From JBGRQA01 sp041725895 (GTDB taxonomy: Bacteria; Bacteroidota; Bacteroidia; Bacteroidales; Marinifilaceae), in contig JBGRQA010000030.1 in assembly GCA_041725895.1 (NCBI GenBank), forward strand, positions 9,097-73,096: a stretch of DNA of 64,000 bases, given 5' to 3'. Every line of letters begins with the position of its first letter. Position 1 is the stretch's first letter. Shown here one piece after another: positions 53,099 through 62,244 of this stretch. Position numbers and translations under genes: made by a program. Below the pieces are notes generated by a model. That model was given only the letters and a program-made list of their open reading frames with translations. It was not told the origin of the DNA and ran no database searches.

Positions 53099-53573
53099 AT
53101 TTTATTTTTACAGGTAGAAGACTGCAGATTTTTCTTGAATCCGGGGGTGTTCAATACAATGTTTTACTGTATTGAAGGTAAGGCTGCCTTCTGCTCAATT
53201 TCCCAACTATTTTTTTCCTCTTTTTTGTTTCCGTTTTACTTCATAGAACGAGATTTCGACAAAACTTCGGTTTGTTGATTCTCTTTTTTTAATCTCGTAT
53301 TGTTACTGTTTGTATTTCAGAATGTAATTGTGTGAATCGGCTCAAGGCCCTGCTATTACTGCCAATTTCAACCCTTGTTAAAGCCTGTTTGTCGGATTAT
53401 CATAAATAATGAACCTCCGTTTTTCTCCGACGAAATCGATTTGGCCGGGTTGTGGAGCTGTCCTGCCTTTTGATCGAACAACGGTCTGCAACTGGTCTAT
53501 TCTTTTTGCTTCCCCATTCTGCATCCAGTAACCTTGAGGAATCAATCAAAATACTAACCAAAAAAGTTAATTT
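53099..53573 (+). other. Long leader region of susC
   Basis: About 475 bp without a gene. Holds CAATACA (53152-53158) / TGTATTG (53168-53174) and ACGAGATT (53248-53255) / AATCTCGT (53291-53298). A clear consensus promoter was not found. Confidence 0.5.
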
Positions 53574-56500
53574 ATGAATCGAATTTCGTTCATGCTGACT
53601 TTCCTGTTGCTCATAGGATCGTTGGTAGTAAATGCGCAAGGCAAACAGGTTTCCGGTACGGTAACCAGTTCGGAGGACGGACTGGGGATTCCCGGGGTAT
53701 CTGTTGTTGTGAAGGGAACTTCCATCGGAACATCTACCGATATTGATGGAAACTACACAATTGTACTGCCGGAAGAGGGCAAAGTCCTTGTATATTCTTT
53801 TGTTGGGATGACTTCACAGGAGATCGAAGTTAAGTCGTCTACAGTTAATGTTGTGATGAATCCGGAAGCCATCGGTGTTGATGAAGTTATGGTGGTTGCC
53901 TATGGGGTGACCAAGAAAGCTTCCTTTACCGGATCGGCTTCGGTAGTTGATTCCGAGAAACTGGAGGATGTTCCGGTGGCATCGGTTGAGAAATTGTTGC
54001 AGGGAACTTCTCCCGGAGTTGTGGTACAAAGTTCTTCGGGACAGCCGGGAGCTTCTACTACAGTTCGTATTCGAGGAGTGGGCTCTATCACTGCTTCCAG
54101 TTCTCCTTTGTATGTAATCGACGGGGTGGCCGTGAATACAGGAGACTACAGTTCTATTGCTCCCAGTGCAGATGTGCTGGCTACCCTGAACCCCGATGAC
54201 ATTGCTTCTATGACTATTCTGAAAGATGCCTCTGCTGCTGCCTTGTATGGAGCCCGTGCGGCCAATGGTGTAGTTGTAATTACCACCAAAAAAGGAAAAG
54301 CCAACGAAGCACGCATCAATTTTAAGGCTCAGTGGGGCTTGTCCAAATTACCTTCCGGCGGTTACGATTTGATGTCGTCTGATCAGCATTACAAAACCTG
54401 GTTCAATAGCTACTACAATCAGAACCTGAAGGCAGGTATGGGAGCAGCTGCTGCGGCCGAAGCGGCCAATGCCAGTGCACAAACTGCAATTGCTTATAAC
54501 CCTTACAATGTAGCCAATCCTTTGGATGCCAACGGGAATTTGGTAGATGGTGCTAAGTTGGTGGTAGATACCGACTGGATTGATGAGGTGTATCGAACCG
54601 GGAAATCCCAGGAATACAACCTGAGTGCAAGCGGTGGAACTGAGAAATCGAAGTATTTCCTTTCCGGGGCTTACTATAGCAACGAGGGGATTATGACCGG
54701 GTCGGATCTGGAGCGTTTCAATGCTCGTATCAACCTGTCCAGCGAATTGAGAGATTTCCTTACCGTAGGTATGGAAACAGGTCTTTCCCATACCATTCAG
54801 AACTCTGTGCCTGATGAGGGAGCCGGGGCAAGTCCAATGCGTATGTCATTGCTTTTCCCCAACGGAGTTCCTATGTATTTACAGGATCAAAACGGCAATT
54901 ACATCGACGAAAAGGGCAACCTTACCGATAGTCCGGTGTACAACTACGACAATGGTGTTTCAATGGATTTCAACCCCATTGCTACTACTCAGGACGATAT
55001 CTACAAAACCAAAATGTACAGAGTTCTGACCAATTTGTGGGCCGAAGCGAAACTGGCCAAAGGTTTGAAGTTTAAATCGACTTTTGCAGTGGATTACAAT
55101 GCCATTAATGAGGAACGTTTCTACAATCCTTACCATGGAAACGGTGCTTCGGTTGATGGTCGCGGTACTCGATACAATACCACTTCATTGATGTGGACCT
55201 CAACCAACTTGCTGACTTATGATTTCCGATTGAATGAGGACCATCATTTGAATTTTACCGGTGGTTTTGAAGCCTGGAAGGATCAGTACCAGAGAGTTTA
55301 TGCCGAAGGCGTTGGTTATGCTGACCTGGGAGGTATTACCATGTCGGAGCTGGATATGGCTGCCCGTCCCGAAGGTGTTGGTTCCATAAGTATTGATGAA
55401 ACCATGGCTTCCTACTTCAGTCGTTTGAATTACGATTTCAAAGATCGGTACTACCTGTCGATGAGTTTTCGTCGTGATGGTTCCTCCAAGTTTGGTGATG
55501 ACAAGAAATGGGGAAATTTCTATTCTGTTGGAGCTTCCTGGAGGGTAACCGAAGAGGATTTCATGAAGGATATCAACTGGATGGACGATTTAAAGTTGAG
55601 AGCCAGTTACGGAACCTCAGGAAACAACAAAATTGACAACTATTCCTACGCTGGATTGTTTGAAGGTGGATGGAACTACAATGGAAATCCTGGCTTTGTC
55701 CACTCTCAGTTGCCCAACTCTTCCATTCAGTGGGAGTCTCAAAAGACCTTTGATGTTGGACTGGAGGCGCGTTTGTTCAATCGTTTATCACTTTCGTACG
55801 ATTACTACGTGAAGAAGAATGAGGATTTGTTGTTTGGAATGCCATTGCCTGGTTCCACCGGGTTTACCGAAATCACAACCAACTTTGCGGATATGAAGAA
55901 TACCGGTCATGAATTGGCCATCAATTTTGATGCAATTGTGAAGAAGGATTTCCGATGGAATGTGAATTTTAATATTTCTACCAACGAGAACGAACTGTTG
56001 AAGCTGAGCCAGGAGCAAACTCTGGATGAGAACAAGATCTGGGAAGTTGGAGGTGATATTCAGCAATTCTACATGCAGGAATGGGCCGGTTATGCAGAGA
56101 ACGGCGCACCTCAATGGTATATGCTGAATGAGAACGGGGAAAAAGTAATTACTCAGGATTACAATTCTGCAGATAAGTTTAAGGTTGGATCTGCTCTGCC
56201 TGATTTCACCGGTAGTTTGACCAATAGCTTTAGCTACAAAGGATTCGATTTCTCTTTCATGTTCTACTATTCACTGGGTGGCAAAATCTACGATTCAGTG
56301 GAAGCACAACTGATGAACGATGGCTCGGATTTGGGGAAACAACTGATGCAAGAGGTGGCCAACGATCCAGGTTTCATCGCCGGAACCGGTTCCAAAGCCA
56401 ACTATACTTCCAGCCGATTCCTGCACGATGGGTCTTTTATTAAGCTGAAGAATGTAAGCTTGTCGTATAACTTTCCCAAAAGAATTATTTCCAAAGCCAA

Positions 56501-56660
56501 TTTGAGCAATCTGAAAGTGTTTGTAACCGGTAACAACCTGCTGACTCTAACCAAAGATGAGTTCAAGGGATACGATCCGGAAGCGGCCATTAGCGGAAAT
56601 CTGGATTTCTATATACCGAACCCAAAGACCATCACTTTTGGGGTAAACATTGGATTGTAA
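53574..56660 (+). CDS. SusC-type TonB-linked outer-membrane receptor
   Basis: A 1028-residue SusC/RagA protein. Signal peptide about 1-22 (ending VVNAQ), carboxypeptidase-like domain (GTVTSSEDGLGIPGVSVVVKG, about 27-100), the TonB-box-like stretch DEVMVVAYGVTKKASFTGS, plug domain with SSPLYVIDGVAVNTG and LKDASAAALYGARAANGVV, then the 22-strand barrel ending PKTITFGVNIGL. It imports an oligosaccharide or peptide bound by its SusD partner. The substrate cannot be told because no glycoside hydrolase or peptidase is in the locus. No N-terminal extension for anti-sigma signalling is seen. Confidence 0.96.
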   Translation: MNRISFMLTFLLLIGSLVVNAQGKQVSGTVTSSEDGLGIPGVSVVVKGTSIGTSTDIDGNYTIVLPEEGKVLVYSFVGMTSQEIEVKSSTVNVVMNPEAIGVDEVMVVAYGVTKKASFTGSASVVDSEKLEDVPVASVEKLLQGTSPGVVVQSSSGQPGASTTVRIRGVGSITASSSPLYVIDGVAVNTGDYSSIAPSADVLATLNPDDIASMTILKDASAAALYGARAANGVVVITTKKGKANEARINFKAQWGLSKLPSGGYDLMSSDQHYKTWFNSYYNQNLKAGMGAAAAAEAANASAQTAIAYNPYNVANPLDANGNLVDGAKLVVDTDWIDEVYRTGKSQEYNLSASGGTEKSKYFLSGAYYSNEGIMTGSDLERFNARINLSSELRDFLTVGMETGLSHTIQNSVPDEGAGASPMRMSLLFPNGVPMYLQDQNGNYIDEKGNLTDSPVYNYDNGVSMDFNPIATTQDDIYKTKMYRVLTNLWAEAKLAKGLKFKSTFAVDYNAINEERFYNPYHGNGASVDGRGTRYNTTSLMWTSTNLLTYDFRLNEDHHLNFTGGFEAWKDQYQRVYAEGVGYADLGGITMSELDMAARPEGVGSISIDETMASYFSRLNYDFKDRYYLSMSFRRDGSSKFGDDKKWGNFYSVGASWRVTEEDFMKDINWMDDLKLRASYGTSGNNKIDNYSYAGLFEGGWNYNGNPGFVHSQLPNSSIQWESQKTFDVGLEARLFNRLSLSYDYYVKKNEDLLFGMPLPGSTGFTEITTNFADMKNTGHELAINFDAIVKKDFRWNVNFNISTNENELLKLSQEQTLDENKIWEVGGDIQQFYMQEWAGYAENGAPQWYMLNENGEKVITQDYNSADKFKVGSALPDFTGSLTNSFSYKGFDFSFMFYYSLGGKIYDSVEAQLMNDGSDLGKQLMQEVANDPGFIAGTGSKANYTSSRFLHDGSFIKLKNVSLSYNFPKRIISKANLSNLKVFVTGNNLLTLTKDEFKGYDPEAAISGNLDFYIPNPKTITFGVNIGL

Positions 56661-56678
56661 ACTATTTGAAAGAGAATT

Positions 56679-58166
56679 ATGAGCAAGAAAAATATAAAAT
56701 TATTAGCATGGTTGTGTGTTGGTTTGATTTCCTTTTCGGCTTGTTCGGATGAGTTTCTGGAAACCGAACCCGGAGATAGTATTTCGGAGGGAATTGCCAC
56801 CTCTAATGCAACCACCATCAATAGCGTATTGGAAGGGACCTACCGTTTGAATGCGCACTACTACTACGAAGGATTGTATGGCCAGGGGTTTGGTGATGTT
56901 CGTGGAGACGATGCATTTGTAATCAACAGCTCTCAGAACTATGGTTGGTTCAAATGGCCCTATCTGTTTGATATGACCACCAGTAATTCCTGGGCCGAAA
57001 GATATTGGAACACTGCCTACAGTGTGATTGACAATGCCAATATTGTAATTCGCGATGTGGAAACAGCAGAAGGTGATGCCGGTCTTTTGGCGCAATACAA
57101 GTCGGAAGCTCTTTGTTTGCGTGCCTACGCCTACCTGAACCTTTGTCACTGGTATGGGAATGCCTATAGCAAGGACCAGGGGGCCAGTGCCGGAGTTCTT
57201 CTTCGTTTGACTCCGTTTAGTGCGGCTGATGACCCTTCTTTGGCGCGCTCAAGTGTTGCTGAGGTATATACTCAGATTCTTGCGGATTTGAATGCTGCTA
57301 TTGGCACAGAGGAGTTTGGTGATGTACGTGAAGGTCGTTTCTCCCAAGCGGCAGCTTATGCACTTTTGGCCAGAACCTATATGGATATGGAGGATTACAC
57401 CAATGCTGCCGTATTTGCAGAGAAGGCAGCCGCGGGACACAGCCTGATGGATGAGGCTACTTACCTGAGTGGTTTCAATGATTACAATTCCGAAGTTATC
57501 TGGGGATTTGACTATACGCCCGACGACAATGGGATCTATGCCAGTATCCCTTCTTTCTGGTACTATTTTGAGGCTGGTGAAGATGGAAACCCCGTCAATG
57601 TACAGCAGGGGTACAGTAGCTTGCGTTTGACACGTGAATTGTACAGCCTGTTCGAAGATCAGGATATTCGCAAGACTTTGTTCCCAATTCTGGACCAGGA
57701 GAACTATCCATTGGATGGTGGAGATCCCTACCATGGGGGTTACGTAACCAACAAGTTCAGGAGTCGTTCCAGTATGGGGGATGCCCGTTTGATAAAGATT
57801 CGTGCCGGTGAAATGCTGTTGATTGCGGCAGAGGCCTACGCCCGAAATGGTCAGGAGGACAAAGCTCTTGCCAATCTGCACCAGGTACAGGGACGTGCCA
57901 AAGCCACATTGTCTGCAACCAGCGGAGAGGCTTTGATTACCGATATTCTGAATGAGAGAAGAAAAGAACTGTTTGGTGAAGGTTTTCGTGCCCTGGATAT
58001 CAAACGTCTGGGACTGGAAATGGACCGAAACCAATCTACAGGTCACTGGGGAACCAATAAAGTATTTAGCGCTTACGACGATAAGTACCTTTTCCCAATA
58101 CCACAGGATGAAATTGATTCGAATGATGCTTTAAGCGAAGCGGATCAGAATGCGGCCTATCAATAG
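56679..58166 (+). CDS. SusD-type nutrient-binding lipoprotein
   Basis: A 495-residue SusD/RagB lipoprotein. Lipobox LISFSACS (Cys about 21), then the family start DEFLETEPGDSIS. Helical TPR-like core, with the C-terminal SusD signature LIKIRAGEMLLIAAEAYARNG and LNERRKELFGEGFRALDIKRLG, and ending in the FPIPQDEIDSND region. It pairs with SusC, 18 bp upstream, as a lid on the barrel. It closes the two-gene operon; the terminator is at 58385. Confidence 0.95.
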   Translation: MSKKNIKLLAWLCVGLISFSACSDEFLETEPGDSISEGIATSNATTINSVLEGTYRLNAHYYYEGLYGQGFGDVRGDDAFVINSSQNYGWFKWPYLFDMTTSNSWAERYWNTAYSVIDNANIVIRDVETAEGDAGLLAQYKSEALCLRAYAYLNLCHWYGNAYSKDQGASAGVLLRLTPFSAADDPSLARSSVAEVYTQILADLNAAIGTEEFGDVREGRFSQAAAYALLARTYMDMEDYTNAAVFAEKAAAGHSLMDEATYLSGFNDYNSEVIWGFDYTPDDNGIYASIPSFWYYFEAGEDGNPVNVQQGYSSLRLTRELYSLFEDQDIRKTLFPILDQENYPLDGGDPYHGGYVTNKFRSRSSMGDARLIKIRAGEMLLIAAEAYARNGQEDKALANLHQVQGRAKATLSATSGEALITDILNERRKELFGEGFRALDIKRLGLEMDRNQSTGHWGTNKVFSAYDDKYLFPIPQDEIDSNDALSEADQNAAYQ

Positions 58167-58384
58167 GAGTTAGGTTTTTACTCAGTTTGCCGGGGGCTCG
58201 ATTTAAGCCTGTTAAGAAAGTCCCCGGCGCTGTTCGTACGGCATTGGCAGCCGTGCCTGAAGAGTTGCCCCGAAAACAGACAATTACTTACTTATAACAT
58301 AAATTTTGGTTGAAAATTAATAGAAACAAACAATTTAAAATGATATGCCAATGAAGTAGACTTAAATCTTTTTAGTTAGTGGTA
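58167..58384 (+). other. Structured susD 3' region
   Basis: No ORF of note. Inverted repeats GCCGGGG (58189-58195) / CCCCGGC (58222-58228) and ACGGC / GCCGT (58238-58254) are the main features before the terminator. Confidence 0.4.
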
Positions 58385-58418
58385 AAATGCGGAGTCCCCT
58401 CTCCGCATTTTTTTTTTA
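58385..58418 (+). terminator. Intrinsic terminator of susCD
   Basis: AAATGCGGAG (58385-58394) / CTCCGCATTT (58401-58410), 6-nt loop, followed by a long T run. Confidence 0.9.
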
Positions 58419-58455
58419 CCTGGACTTTTGAGTTGTTTATCTGGTTTTACAGTCA

Positions 58456-58503
58456 GTGCTGCAATAGTTGAATTCAGGTATAAAATTTACAATTAAGCAG
58501 CAC
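58456..58503. repeat. Diverged hairpin repeat, copy A
   Basis: GTGCTGC (58456-58462) / GCAGCAC (58497-58503) enclose AATAGTTGAATTCAGG and an ATAAAATTTACAAT stretch. It resembles 58953-59003 (GCAATAGGTGAAT..., GGAATAAAAAATTCATAATGCAACAC). Confidence 0.5.
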
Positions 58504-58577
58504 AAAAGTTTATCATCAGGAAATACAAAGCATCCGGGTGGATTTTCCGGTATTAGGGGCCTTTTCTTCCCCTGGGC

Positions 58578-58668
58578 CTCTCTTGACATTGGTCGAAAAA
58601 AAACTTACCTTGCTTAAGCTTTGCGGCCCGTCGCATTTCTCAGCAAAGCTTAAGCAACCCTCTCCTTT
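58578..58668 (+). repeat. Promoter-like hairpin element, copy 2 (downstream of susD)
   Basis: Same layout as 53008-53098: CTCTCTTGACATT, A-rich stretch, TACCTTGC, and the identical 15-bp arms TTGCTTAAGCTTTGC (58610-58624) / GCAAAGCTTAAGCAA (58643-58657), 18-nt loop, then a pyrimidine-rich tail. The distance from the first CTCTCTTGACA to the hairpin is the same in both copies. No plus-strand gene follows for 2.2 kb. Confidence 0.85.
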
Positions 58669-58952
58669 CTTTTTCCCACAAATAACAGATGATTTTTTCC
58701 CGAAATTCACAATCGGTTCGTGGCTGTTCCCCATTGTATTAATGGTGGCAACCAGGGAAACTCCCATAGAGGTTGGTCTTCTGCGGAGGGGAAACACTAT
58801 TGTAGAATGTTTGTTTTTTAGTGGTGTATTGGGGGGCTCAATCAGAGGGACAGGATGAGTTGCGCCGCCAGGTAAGGCCTTCAGTGTTTAGGGTGAAAAT
58901 TGGAAGCTATAAAAAATGATTCTCTACTTTAAATGTTGCAATCCTGGTGTGA

Positions 58953-59003
58953 TGATGCAATAGGTGAATGCTCCGGAATAAAAAATTCATAATGCAACAC
59001 CAT
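58953..59003. repeat. Diverged hairpin repeat, copy B
   Basis: Similar to 58456-58503 in the order TG.TGCAATAG.TGAAT, GG.ATAAAA, then GCA.CAC. Also TGTTGCA (58934-58940) / TGCAACA (58993-58999) around it. Rest of 58669-59082 shows no supportable gene. Confidence 0.4.
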
Positions 59004-59082
59004 TCAATATCTTGCATCGACTTTATTCTTTCTCGGAGAATACGGTCTCCTAAAATCCGGGTGTGGAATTAAACTTCCAGTC

Positions 59083-59118
59083 ACAAAAAAACCGTCTCCC
59101 TTGGGGAAGACGGTTCTC
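59083..59118 (-). terminator. Terminator of the Kelch-DUF4907 operon
   Basis: AACCGTCT-CCC (59090-59100) / GGGGAAGACGGTT (59103-59115), one bulge, with a T run on the minus strand (A run 59084-59090 on plus). Confidence 0.85.
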
Positions 59119-59135
59119 TATGGTTATTATAAAAG

Positions 59136-59495
59136 TCATGGAGATTTTGGTATTCCATCGGAGTTCAAAATACCCCATTGGATTAGTTCCTCTTTCTTCA
59201 CGGAAGGATTCTGATGATTCCGCATTTTTTCCAGCACTTTACTCCCTACCATCTGTGCCTGCATTTTGGTGGCGAATGGAATCGTTTCGGAAATGGCCGG
59301 AATCTGATCCTGAAAAATGTAACGCTTCCCGTTGATCCAAATCTCGTAGGCCCATCCTTTCTCTACCTGAACGGTTAAGAGATCAAATTTGGGTTCCGGT
59401 TGCTTTTCCTCCCGGTTAGAGATGTATTTGTTAACTCCTATTCCTCCCAAAAGAAGGGCAAAAGCTAATATGAGTAGTAGATCGAATCGTTTCAT
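59136..59495 (-). CDS. DUF4907 family protein
   Basis: A 119-residue exported or anchored protein: N-terminal hydrophobic helix (about 5-20), short linker, then the DUF4907 core VEKGWAYEIWINGKRYIFQDQIPAISETIPFATKMQAQMVGSKVLEKM. Function unknown. Second gene of a minus-strand pair, 18 bp after the Kelch gene. DUF4907, Kelch and DUF4270 proteins occur together in related genomes as I recall, which would make the divergent pairs here one unit. Confidence 0.8.
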   Translation of the reverse strand: MKRFDLLLILAFALLLGGIGVNKYISNREEKQPEPKFDLLTVQVEKGWAYEIWINGKRYIFQDQIPAISETIPFATKMQAQMVGSKVLEKMRNHQNPSVKKEELIQWGILNSDGIPKSP

Positions 59496-59513
59496 TTCAA
59501 TTGTTCCAGGTGA

Positions 59514-60488
59514 TTAATCATCTTCATCTTCTTCCATATTGGGATTGAGTTCCCAAATGTCATCGAAGCGGGTTTCCACAGCTCGTCCGGTTACCACGTA
59601 ACCTTTGTTGTTCAGGGTAAAGGCTACAGCATCTTCACGTGCTGATCCTTCAAATTCGGTCTTTTCAACCCAGGTGTCCGAAGAGGGATGGTACTCCCAG
59701 GTGTCCACTTTCAGGTAGCCATAGGTTCCTGCGGTAAGATACGCCTTACCTTCCATGGTGAAGGCAACGGCATTGGCACGTAGCAAATCCTCTTCATCGT
59801 CTTCGTCCAGATCCTTCAATTTGGTCCAGGTTCCTTCGGTTGGATTGAATTTATAGAAATCCTCCAGGTAAACCCCGTTGTTTTTTCCTGTAAGCACGTA
59901 GGCCTCGTCATTCATAACGAATGCAACGGCACCACGACGCTTGGATCCCCCAATACTAACAATTTGGTTCCATTGGTCGGTAGCCGGATCGTATTCCCAG
60001 AAATCTTTCAGGTCGTTTCCGTCGTATCCCGTACCGATGTACCCTTTGTCTCCGATTCCAAATGCCACGGCATCGTAACGTGCACCCCCTGCAAAATCAG
60101 CCTTACGCTGCCAGGTATTGGCGGTTGGATCGTATTCCCAGAAGTCAGACAATTCATCGTCTCCATCGTATCCGGTACCTACATAGCCTTTTTCTCCAGT
60201 TGCAAATGCTACCGCTGCACTTCTTCCTGTTCCCGGCAGATCTGCTTTCTGTTTCCAGAAATCCAAATCAGAGTCATATTCCCAAAAGTCTTTCAATCGG
60301 TCGTCTCCATCGTACCCCGTACCAACATATGCTTTATCTCCAATAGTAAAGGTTACGGCACTTCCGCGAGCCAGTCCTTCAAAATCAGATCGTTTAATCC
60401 AGTTCCCCATTAAGTCCTCACTATCGCTACTGCAAGCATTAAGCAGAAACAAACCAGCGATTGCACTTAGCTTCAGTTTGTGTTTCAT
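59514..60488 (-). CDS. Kelch-repeat lipoprotein
   Basis: A 324-residue lipoprotein: lipobox LFLLNACSSDSED (Cys about 19), then six Kelch repeats of about 47 residues forming a beta propeller. Repeats 1-3 carry VGTGYDGDD.L.DFWEYD or close; repeats 4-6 are more diverged (YVLTGKNNG, YLTAGTYGY, YVVTGRAVE). Each repeat has the R..AVAF start and ends in W. An acidic tail (NMEEDEDD) closes it. ATG at 60488 (MKHKLKLS) is preferred to the upstream Met at 60521 because it starts a normal lipoprotein leader. Confidence 0.88.
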   Translation of the reverse strand: MKHKLKLSAIAGLFLLNACSSDSEDLMGNWIKRSDFEGLARGSAVTFTIGDKAYVGTGYDGDDRLKDFWEYDSDLDFWKQKADLPGTGRSAAVAFATGEKGYVGTGYDGDDELSDFWEYDPTANTWQRKADFAGGARYDAVAFGIGDKGYIGTGYDGNDLKDFWEYDPATDQWNQIVSIGGSKRRGAVAFVMNDEAYVLTGKNNGVYLEDFYKFNPTEGTWTKLKDLDEDDEEDLLRANAVAFTMEGKAYLTAGTYGYLKVDTWEYHPSSDTWVEKTEFEGSAREDAVAFTLNNKGYVVTGRAVETRFDDIWELNPNMEEDEDD

Positions 60489-60573
60489 TTCTGTTGTATT
60501 TTCGGTTTTTACTACCTGCAAACCTATAACACTCTGATACTAAAATAAAAAGTAATAGATCAGCCCTAGGGGG

Positions 60574-60705
60574 GAATCGACCAACCCCATTATATTATCG
60601 ACCAAATGGAAATGATTGCCCGATTTTTCAATAAAAGGGCCCCTTTGCGCTTGAATTTGAGACGAAAACCCAATTGGTCGGATTTTTATCCGGTTTGGTC
60701 GATTC
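60574..60705. repeat. Inverted pair of 21-bp-spaced CGACCAA direct repeats
   Basis: ATCGACCAA at 60576-60584 and 60597-60605 on plus; TTGGTCG at 60674-60680 and 60695-60701 (minus-strand copies). Spacing is 21 bp in each pair, and the pairs face each other between divergent genes. The outer copies give a 12-bp inverted repeat with one difference, GAATCGACCAA / TTTGGTCGATTC. Confidence 0.75.
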
Positions 60706-60911
60706 ATCGAAGAGAATGATCTATTTAAGTTCCCTTCCCATTTTATTATCCCTTTTTTTGTTTGGATTTTATAACCGAATAGGAGCTTTTCGTGAAGCAT
60801 TGTCTTACTACCTCTGCATTATGAGTGGGGCACATTGATTTACAAAAAGAATCATGAGGATTGCTCCAATATATTGGGTTGTGAAAATGGCATAAGATAC
60901 GAAAGGAATAT

Positions 60912-62237
60912 ATGAGGAAAACAGGCTATTTACTTCAACTTCTGCTTCTTTGTTTCGGACTGGCTTCGTGCGGCCCACAGGAAACGGAAGAACATCTATT
61001 GGGTGAAAACCTGATTGAGAATTCTACCAGTGTAAAACTGATTGATACCCTTCAGATTCGAACTTCCACTATTTTGCTGGATTCTCTGAGGACATCCGGG
61101 TACAACAGGATGCTGGTGGGGCAATATACCGATCCCTATATGGGAAAAACACGTGCAGCGGGATACTGTAAGGTAGGACTCAATGGTATTTTTCAGCTTG
61201 ATAAGTATGCGGAATTTGATTCACTGGTCCTGATCACTCACTACAGTGATTATTTCTATGGAGATACCACCCAATGGCAAAGCATTAGTGTTCATCGGTT
61301 GAACGAAGAACTGGAGGGTTCGGAGGAGGATGGAACTCTTTACAACAATCATCAATTCTCCTATGAGCAAGAGCCTCTGGGGCAGCTGGATTTTCAGGCC
61401 AAACCTACCAAAGAGGATGAGTTAACCATCCGGTTATCGGATGAACTGGGCCGGGAGTTTTTGGAGTTGGCCAAAGCGCATGAGGAGAAGATGGAGGATT
61501 TTGAAGAGTTCGAGGATTACTTCCAGGGTCTGGCTTTGGTTCCCGGTGACGAGGATGCTTCGGTAATTGGACTGACCTGCCAGGATACTTCCTTTAAGAT
61601 GCGTTTGTACTACCACAATACCAATGAGGTGGATGAGGACAGGTATTATGATTTTACCATTAAAAATACCAGTCTGCAGTTTTCAAATATAACGAGTGAG
61701 CGCTCCGGTACTCTTGTGGAAGATTTGAAGGAGCAGCGATACGGTATCGATTCCCGCGATATGCTAAACTCAGCCTATATCCAGTCGGGAGTTGGTTTGG
61801 CTGCCCATATCGAAATTCCCTACGTGAAAAATATATTGAAGTTGGGTGACAAAGGCGGTTTGATGAAGGCCCAATTGGTTTTCTATCCCATTCGGGGAAG
61901 CTGGAACGAGCATCAATATCTTCCCGGTTCCCTTAATTTATACCTTTCGGATGATCGCAACCGGATTCTGGAGCCTATTGTCAGTTCAGAAACAGGAAAT
62001 CCGATTGAGCCGGTATTCTACCAGGATGATGAATTCGACGAAGATACCCGGTTTGAGTTTGATGTTTCCAATTACATCAATTATTTGCTGAATGAGAGCA
62101 CGGATACGGACAATTCCCTGGTGGTGATCTTTCCTCTTTCGGAGTTTTCTTCCTCCGTCAACCGTTTGGTATTGGGTGACCACTACAATTCGGATTTCAA
62201 ATTAAAACTAAAGGTGACTTATGTGGTTCAGGAATAG
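60912..62237 (+). CDS. DUF4270 family lipoprotein
   Basis: A 441-residue lipoprotein of the DUF4270 family. Lipobox LCFGLASCGPQ (Cys about 20). The family start LLGENLIENSTSVKLIDTLQIRTSTILLDS and the VGQYTDPYMGKTRAAGYCKVGLN segment are clear; the C-terminal part is beta-rich (FELVFYPI..., LNLYLSDDRNRIL) and ends LKLKVTYVVQE. Function unknown, surface or periplasmic. First gene of a plus-strand pair with the next outer-membrane protein, 7 bp apart. Confidence 0.86.
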   Translation: MRKTGYLLQLLLLCFGLASCGPQETEEHLLGENLIENSTSVKLIDTLQIRTSTILLDSLRTSGYNRMLVGQYTDPYMGKTRAAGYCKVGLNGIFQLDKYAEFDSLVLITHYSDYFYGDTTQWQSISVHRLNEELEGSEEDGTLYNNHQFSYEQEPLGQLDFQAKPTKEDELTIRLSDELGREFLELAKAHEEKMEDFEEFEDYFQGLALVPGDEDASVIGLTCQDTSFKMRLYYHNTNEVDEDRYYDFTIKNTSLQFSNITSERSGTLVEDLKEQRYGIDSRDMLNSAYIQSGVGLAAHIEIPYVKNILKLGDKGGLMKAQLVFYPIRGSWNEHQYLPGSLNLYLSDDRNRILEPIVSSETGNPIEPVFYQDDEFDEDTRFEFDVSNYINYLLNESTDTDNSLVVIFPLSEFSSSVNRLVLGDHYNSDFKLKLKVTYVVQE

Positions 62238-62244
62238 ATATACA

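Noticed and set aside
58538..58858. Plus-strand ORF of 106 codons after susD
   Set aside because: It runs through the copy-2 hairpin element and has no signal, domain or start context.
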